Source: Sacculina carcini (lineage: Eukaryota > Arthropoda > Thecostraca > Sacculinidae). From it: a DNA stretch of 64,000 nucleotides. Under the pieces are notes generated by a model. The model saw only the letters and a program-made list of their open reading frames with translations. It searched no databases and was not told the DNA's origin. A program made the position numbers and the translations under genes. Every line of letters starts with the position of its first letter. The first letter of the stretch is position 1. Below, piece by piece: positions 60,651-64,000 of the stretch. The stretch is taken from NCBI GenBank assembly GCA_916048095.2, contig OU696578.1:1484798-1548797 (forward strand), read 5' to 3'.

Positions 60651-61384
60651 AAAATAGTTAGCACGCCAAACACAGTGATGAGATGAAGCGCTGTACGCGT
60701 TTTATTTGTACATACAATGAATACATAAAACAATGCACAGACACCAACAATATAACTCAGCAAAGAATCCACACACACACACACACACACACCGTCTGTA
60801 TGTGTGTCTGTCTGCCTGTGTGTGTGTGTTCGTGCGCCCTAAAATGTGTGTGGTTGCTCAATATTATCGACAGTAGCTGCCCAAAAATCTCAAAAAACGA
60901 CTTTCATCGAAAATGCGCACACACATAATCGCAAATCAACAGCAGCGGCAAAAAAATAAACAATAAAACAGCGAAAATCACCAACAAAACGCGTGACAAA
61001 AATAGGAAAAAGCGCGTGAAAAAGTGTGTGTGTGAGATGAACGCACGCACATACATACATACCTACACACACACACACACACACGAGTGTATACCATTAC
61101 GCCCATGTGAAAAGCGAGCCAAAAAATGAAAACACAAGCGCACTCAGCAATCGCGAACAATTCATCTAGACACAATTCGCCACAACGCCCTGGACAATAG
61201 CGTTTACCACTCACAAACTCATTTACCGACACACACACACACACACACTGACAGAAACAACTGGAACTTTTGGCGACATCTTACACACAAACATACAAAC
61301 ACAAACACACATACACATACCCACACATGTTGGCTCAGACTGAACACTAAAACATTCATTCGGTTTTGCGGCGCATAAGTGCGT

Positions 61385-61386
61385 GT

Positions 61387-61434
<48 letters not shown>
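61385..61434 (+). repeat. (CA)n microsatellite, about 24 units
   Basis: Uninterrupted CA run in the 3' flank of LDB1. Confidence 0.92.
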
Positions 61435-61436
<2 letters not shown>

Positions 61437-61577
61437 ATGAGCCCAGCAGTGACCACACAAACGCTGAAACATCGTAGAAAAGCGAGTACAGCGCCGCCGC
61501 CGCCGCCGCCGACAGAAACTCGGGAGGGATGGGGAGGGGGGAGAATGAGGGGCAGGGGGGATAGCTGACGTCATCCA

Positions 61578-61853
61578 TCACTGGCTGATGGCTGTCGACG
61601 GCTTCTTATCGAGCTGATCGCCCGGCCGCTGCTCGCCCCAGCCGCCGGCCGACGGAGCCGCCGCCAGCGATGTCAGAAAGCCGTTGTTGTCGTCGAGAGG
61701 ACCGCCGGGGCCCGACTGCGCGTGAGGCGGTGGCGGTCCCGTGGCCGACGAGCCCGTGTCAAACTGGTTGTTTTCAAGCCGTGTGATCAACCGCTCGTCC
61801 TCGTCGCCAAACTCGCCGCCCATCAATGATGGCTCGCCCACCACCATCACATC
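61578..61853 (-). CDS. LDB1: LDB1/CLIM/Chip LIM-domain-binding protein, last exon
   Basis: The acceptor (gtgtgacag) is at 61854-61857; the exon reads in phase 0 and ends at TGA 61580-61578, 91 residues. It starts DVMVVGEPSLMGGEFGDEDE and continues RLITRLENNQFD. This is the segment just after the LIM-interaction domain that is nearly invariant in LDB1/LDB2 and fly Chip. The rest is a Gly/Pro/Ser-rich divergent tail. LDB1 dimerises and bridges LIM-homeodomain and LMO factors to enhancers in the nucleus. All upstream exons (dimerisation and LIM-interaction domains) lie right of the window or were not found in 61.9-64.0 kb. The intron begins with a (CA)n tract (TG in the transcript). Confidence 0.87.
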   Translation of the reverse strand, partial: DVMVVGEPSLMGGEFGDEDERLITRLENNQFDTGSSATGPPPPHAQSGPGGPLDDNNGFLTSLAAAPSAGGWGEQRPGDQLDKKPSTAISQ

Positions 61854-61879
61854 CTGTCACACACACACACACACACACA

Positions 61880-62206
61880 CAAGTGACAGCTGCTACACGG
61901 GAAGAAGCCGAAGCTTATGAACACACACACAGGTGTGTCCCGTGCAGCTCGCTGCCACCGCAGAACCGACCCTCTCCACGCTATGACGCCACAAGAACGG
62001 AAGACGTATTAGAGAGGGCCTCCTCCCCAGAATGCATGACACAACTCATGACTAATATCTGGTACCATCATTTACTGCTGGGTGGACAGGGACTGTTGGA
62101 TTATAGAATTCACCCCGAGAAATTCTCCTCCGCCGGGTTTCGAACCACGGACCTCCCTGAGGCTTGTGAGGCAGGTGTGCTACCACTACACCACCGAGTC
62201 CAACAA
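61880..62206 (-). mobile_element. tRNA-derived SINE, copy 2
   Basis: Highly similar to 6732-7049, same orientation, with the same head (GGTGTAGTGGTAGCAC, GGTTCGAAACC) and tail. It begins right at a (CA)n tract in the last LDB1 intron. Confidence 0.8.
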
Positions 62207-62754
62207 AGACAAAAGACAATATTCCATTAAGAACAAACAATAATATACCAATATGACCTACACACACATACACACATACATACAGTTTCTTTTATCGAAC
62301 GCAACAAAACAAGACAAATGTAAATACAGCACGACAGAAACGGTGCATAATAAGTAGGGCAGCCTTGTGATGCGATACAAATCTCAAAATGTTGCGCTCG
62401 TAAATGTGTAAAGTTGCGCTTGAAATACCACTAGAGCTTCCACGAGAATCACTCCTTTCGGAAACAATATGCACTTGCACATTGAATACATTCAACTACG
62501 ATATTGTTTTTATAATTTGTCAATATATTTGTAACTTATAACTATTTTCAGTTTATCACTTATTGTTAATAGAAAATGTCAAAGCACATAATAAGCTCAA
62601 ATAGTACGCTGTCGCTATCGTACACACACACACACAAGCACAAGCGTGACACGACTGTGTGTGTGTGAAATTGAGCGACCAATCTACACGCAAATATCTC
62701 CCACATCCCGCCCCGTGTGAGGGGGACATGAAGATGGACGATGGTGTATGGTGG

Positions 62755-63985
62755 AGGATGGCGAATTTATGGTGGACTTATGGTGGATATATGGTGAATT
62801 TATGGTGGATATATGGTGAATTTATGATGGATTTATGGTGAATTTATGGTGAATTTATGGTGAATTTATGATGGATTTATGGTGAATTTATGGTGAATTT
62901 ATGATGGATTTATGATGAATTTATGGTGGATTTATGATAAATTTATGGTGAATTTATGATGAAATTATGATGGACTTATGGTGAATTTATGGTGGATTTA
63001 TGGTGAATTTATGATGAATTTATGATGAATTTATGATGAATTTATGGTGAATTTATGATGAATTCATGATGGATTTATGGTGAATTTATGATGAATTTAT
63101 GATGGACTTATGATGGACTTATGGTGAATTTATGGTGAATTTATGATGGACTTATGATGAATTTATGGTGGACTTATGATGAATTTATGATGAATATATG
63201 GTGAATTTATGATGAATTTATGATGGATTTATGATGAATTTATGATGGATTTATGATGGATTTATGATGGACTTATGGTGAATTTATGGTGAATTTATGA
63301 TGGACTTATGATGAATTTATGGTGGACTTATGATGAATTTATGATGGACTTATGATGGATTTATGATGAATTTATGATGAATTTATGATGGATTTATGAT
63401 GAATTTATGATGGATTTATGATGGATTTATGGTGAATTTATGATGAATTTATGATGAATTTATGATGAATTTATGGTGAATTTATGATGAATTCATGATG
63501 GATTTATGGTGAATTTATGATGAATTTATGATGGACTTATGATGGACTTATGGTGAATTTATGATGGACTTATGATGAATTTATGGTGGACTTATGATGA
63601 ATTTATGATGGACTTATGATGAATTTATGATGAATTTATGATGGATTTATGATGAATTTATGGTGGATTTATGATGAATTTATGATGGATTTATGGTGGA
63701 TATATGATGAATTTATGATGAATTTATGATGAATTTATGATGGATTTATGATGAATTTATGATGAATTTATGATGAATTTATGATGAATTTATGATGAAT
63801 TTATGATGAATTTATGGCGAATTTATGGTGGATTTTTGATGGATTTATGATGGAATTTATGGTGGATTTATGATGAATTTATGATGGATTTATGATGAAT
63901 TTATGGTGAATTTATGGCGAATTTATGATGAAATTATGGTGGATTTATGATGAATTTATGGTGGATTTATGATGGACTTATGGTG
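62755..63985 (+). repeat. 11-bp minisatellite GAATTTATGAT with 429-bp higher-order period
   Basis: Over 100 copies of GAATTTATGRT, with GGATTTATG and GGACTTATG variants. A marker variant (gaattcatgatgg) at 63,060 recurs at 63,490 with the same neighbours, giving a higher-order period of 429 bp (39 units). Lies in the LDB1 intron. Confidence 0.92.
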
Positions 63986-64000
63986 GATGATAACTCACGC

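Larger units (their letters stand above)
59620..61577. other. Intergenic region between RSRC1-like and LDB1
   Basis: Contains a Tigger-like end (ATATCAGGGGTACACTGTA at about 60,165-60,183), a MITE at 60415-60650 and several CA tracts. No coding region recognised. The LDB1 3' UTR lies at its right end, beginning with a (CCG)n run near 61,490-61,510. Confidence 0.55.

Overview
The window is nuclear DNA of an invertebrate animal. It holds intron-rich genes with GT-AG introns, a family AA15 copper monooxygenase (not a vertebrate family) and metazoan regulators (MEIOC, LDB1, R3HCC1L, PXK, RSRC1, HEXD). It is also full of non-autonomous DNA transposons, tRNA-derived SINEs, LINE relics and very abundant (TG)n/(CA)n tracts. 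The phylum cannot be fixed from sequence reading alone; a marine lophotrochozoan, deuterostome or similar would fit.

Layout. 1-957 (-) is a GPCR running off the left edge, inside an inverted duplicate of 22,893-24,985. That duplicate is interrupted at 1809-4606 by a 2.8-kb IS630/Tc1/mariner-type transposon with an intact-looking DDE transposase. 5071-9226 (+) carries the last five coding exons of a PXK-like pseudokinase. 10247-15541 (-) is an AA15 lytic polysaccharide monooxygenase (six exons; signal-peptide exon not found) with a long tail carrying three copies of an unusual Cys/Trp module. 20043-34818 (-) is an apparently complete 11-exon MEIOC homologue. Its intron 9 holds, on the opposite strand, a single-exon GPCR (24020-25525) and LINE tails. 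37044-42116 (-) is a four-exon R3HCC1L homologue. 45329-46600 (-) is an unrecognised intronless ORF. 48630-50790 (-) is a hexosaminidase D-type GH20 enzyme with a type II anchor and a polyglutamine stalk. 50.8-59.0 kb is mostly transposon debris. 58999-59619 (+) is a short RSRC1-like RS protein. 61578-61853 (-) is the last exon of LDB1. The right end (62.75-64.0 kb) is an 11-bp minisatellite.

Exon models were built by hand from splice consensus. Reading phase is preserved across every proposed junction, and this is the main support for the multi-exon genes.

The genes do not form a pathway. The recurring theme is structural: TG tracts sit just upstream of most splice acceptors outside the AA15 gene, and CA or TG tracts follow many donors. 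Several short element families also recur, including one whose hairpin stems differ by compensating substitutions.
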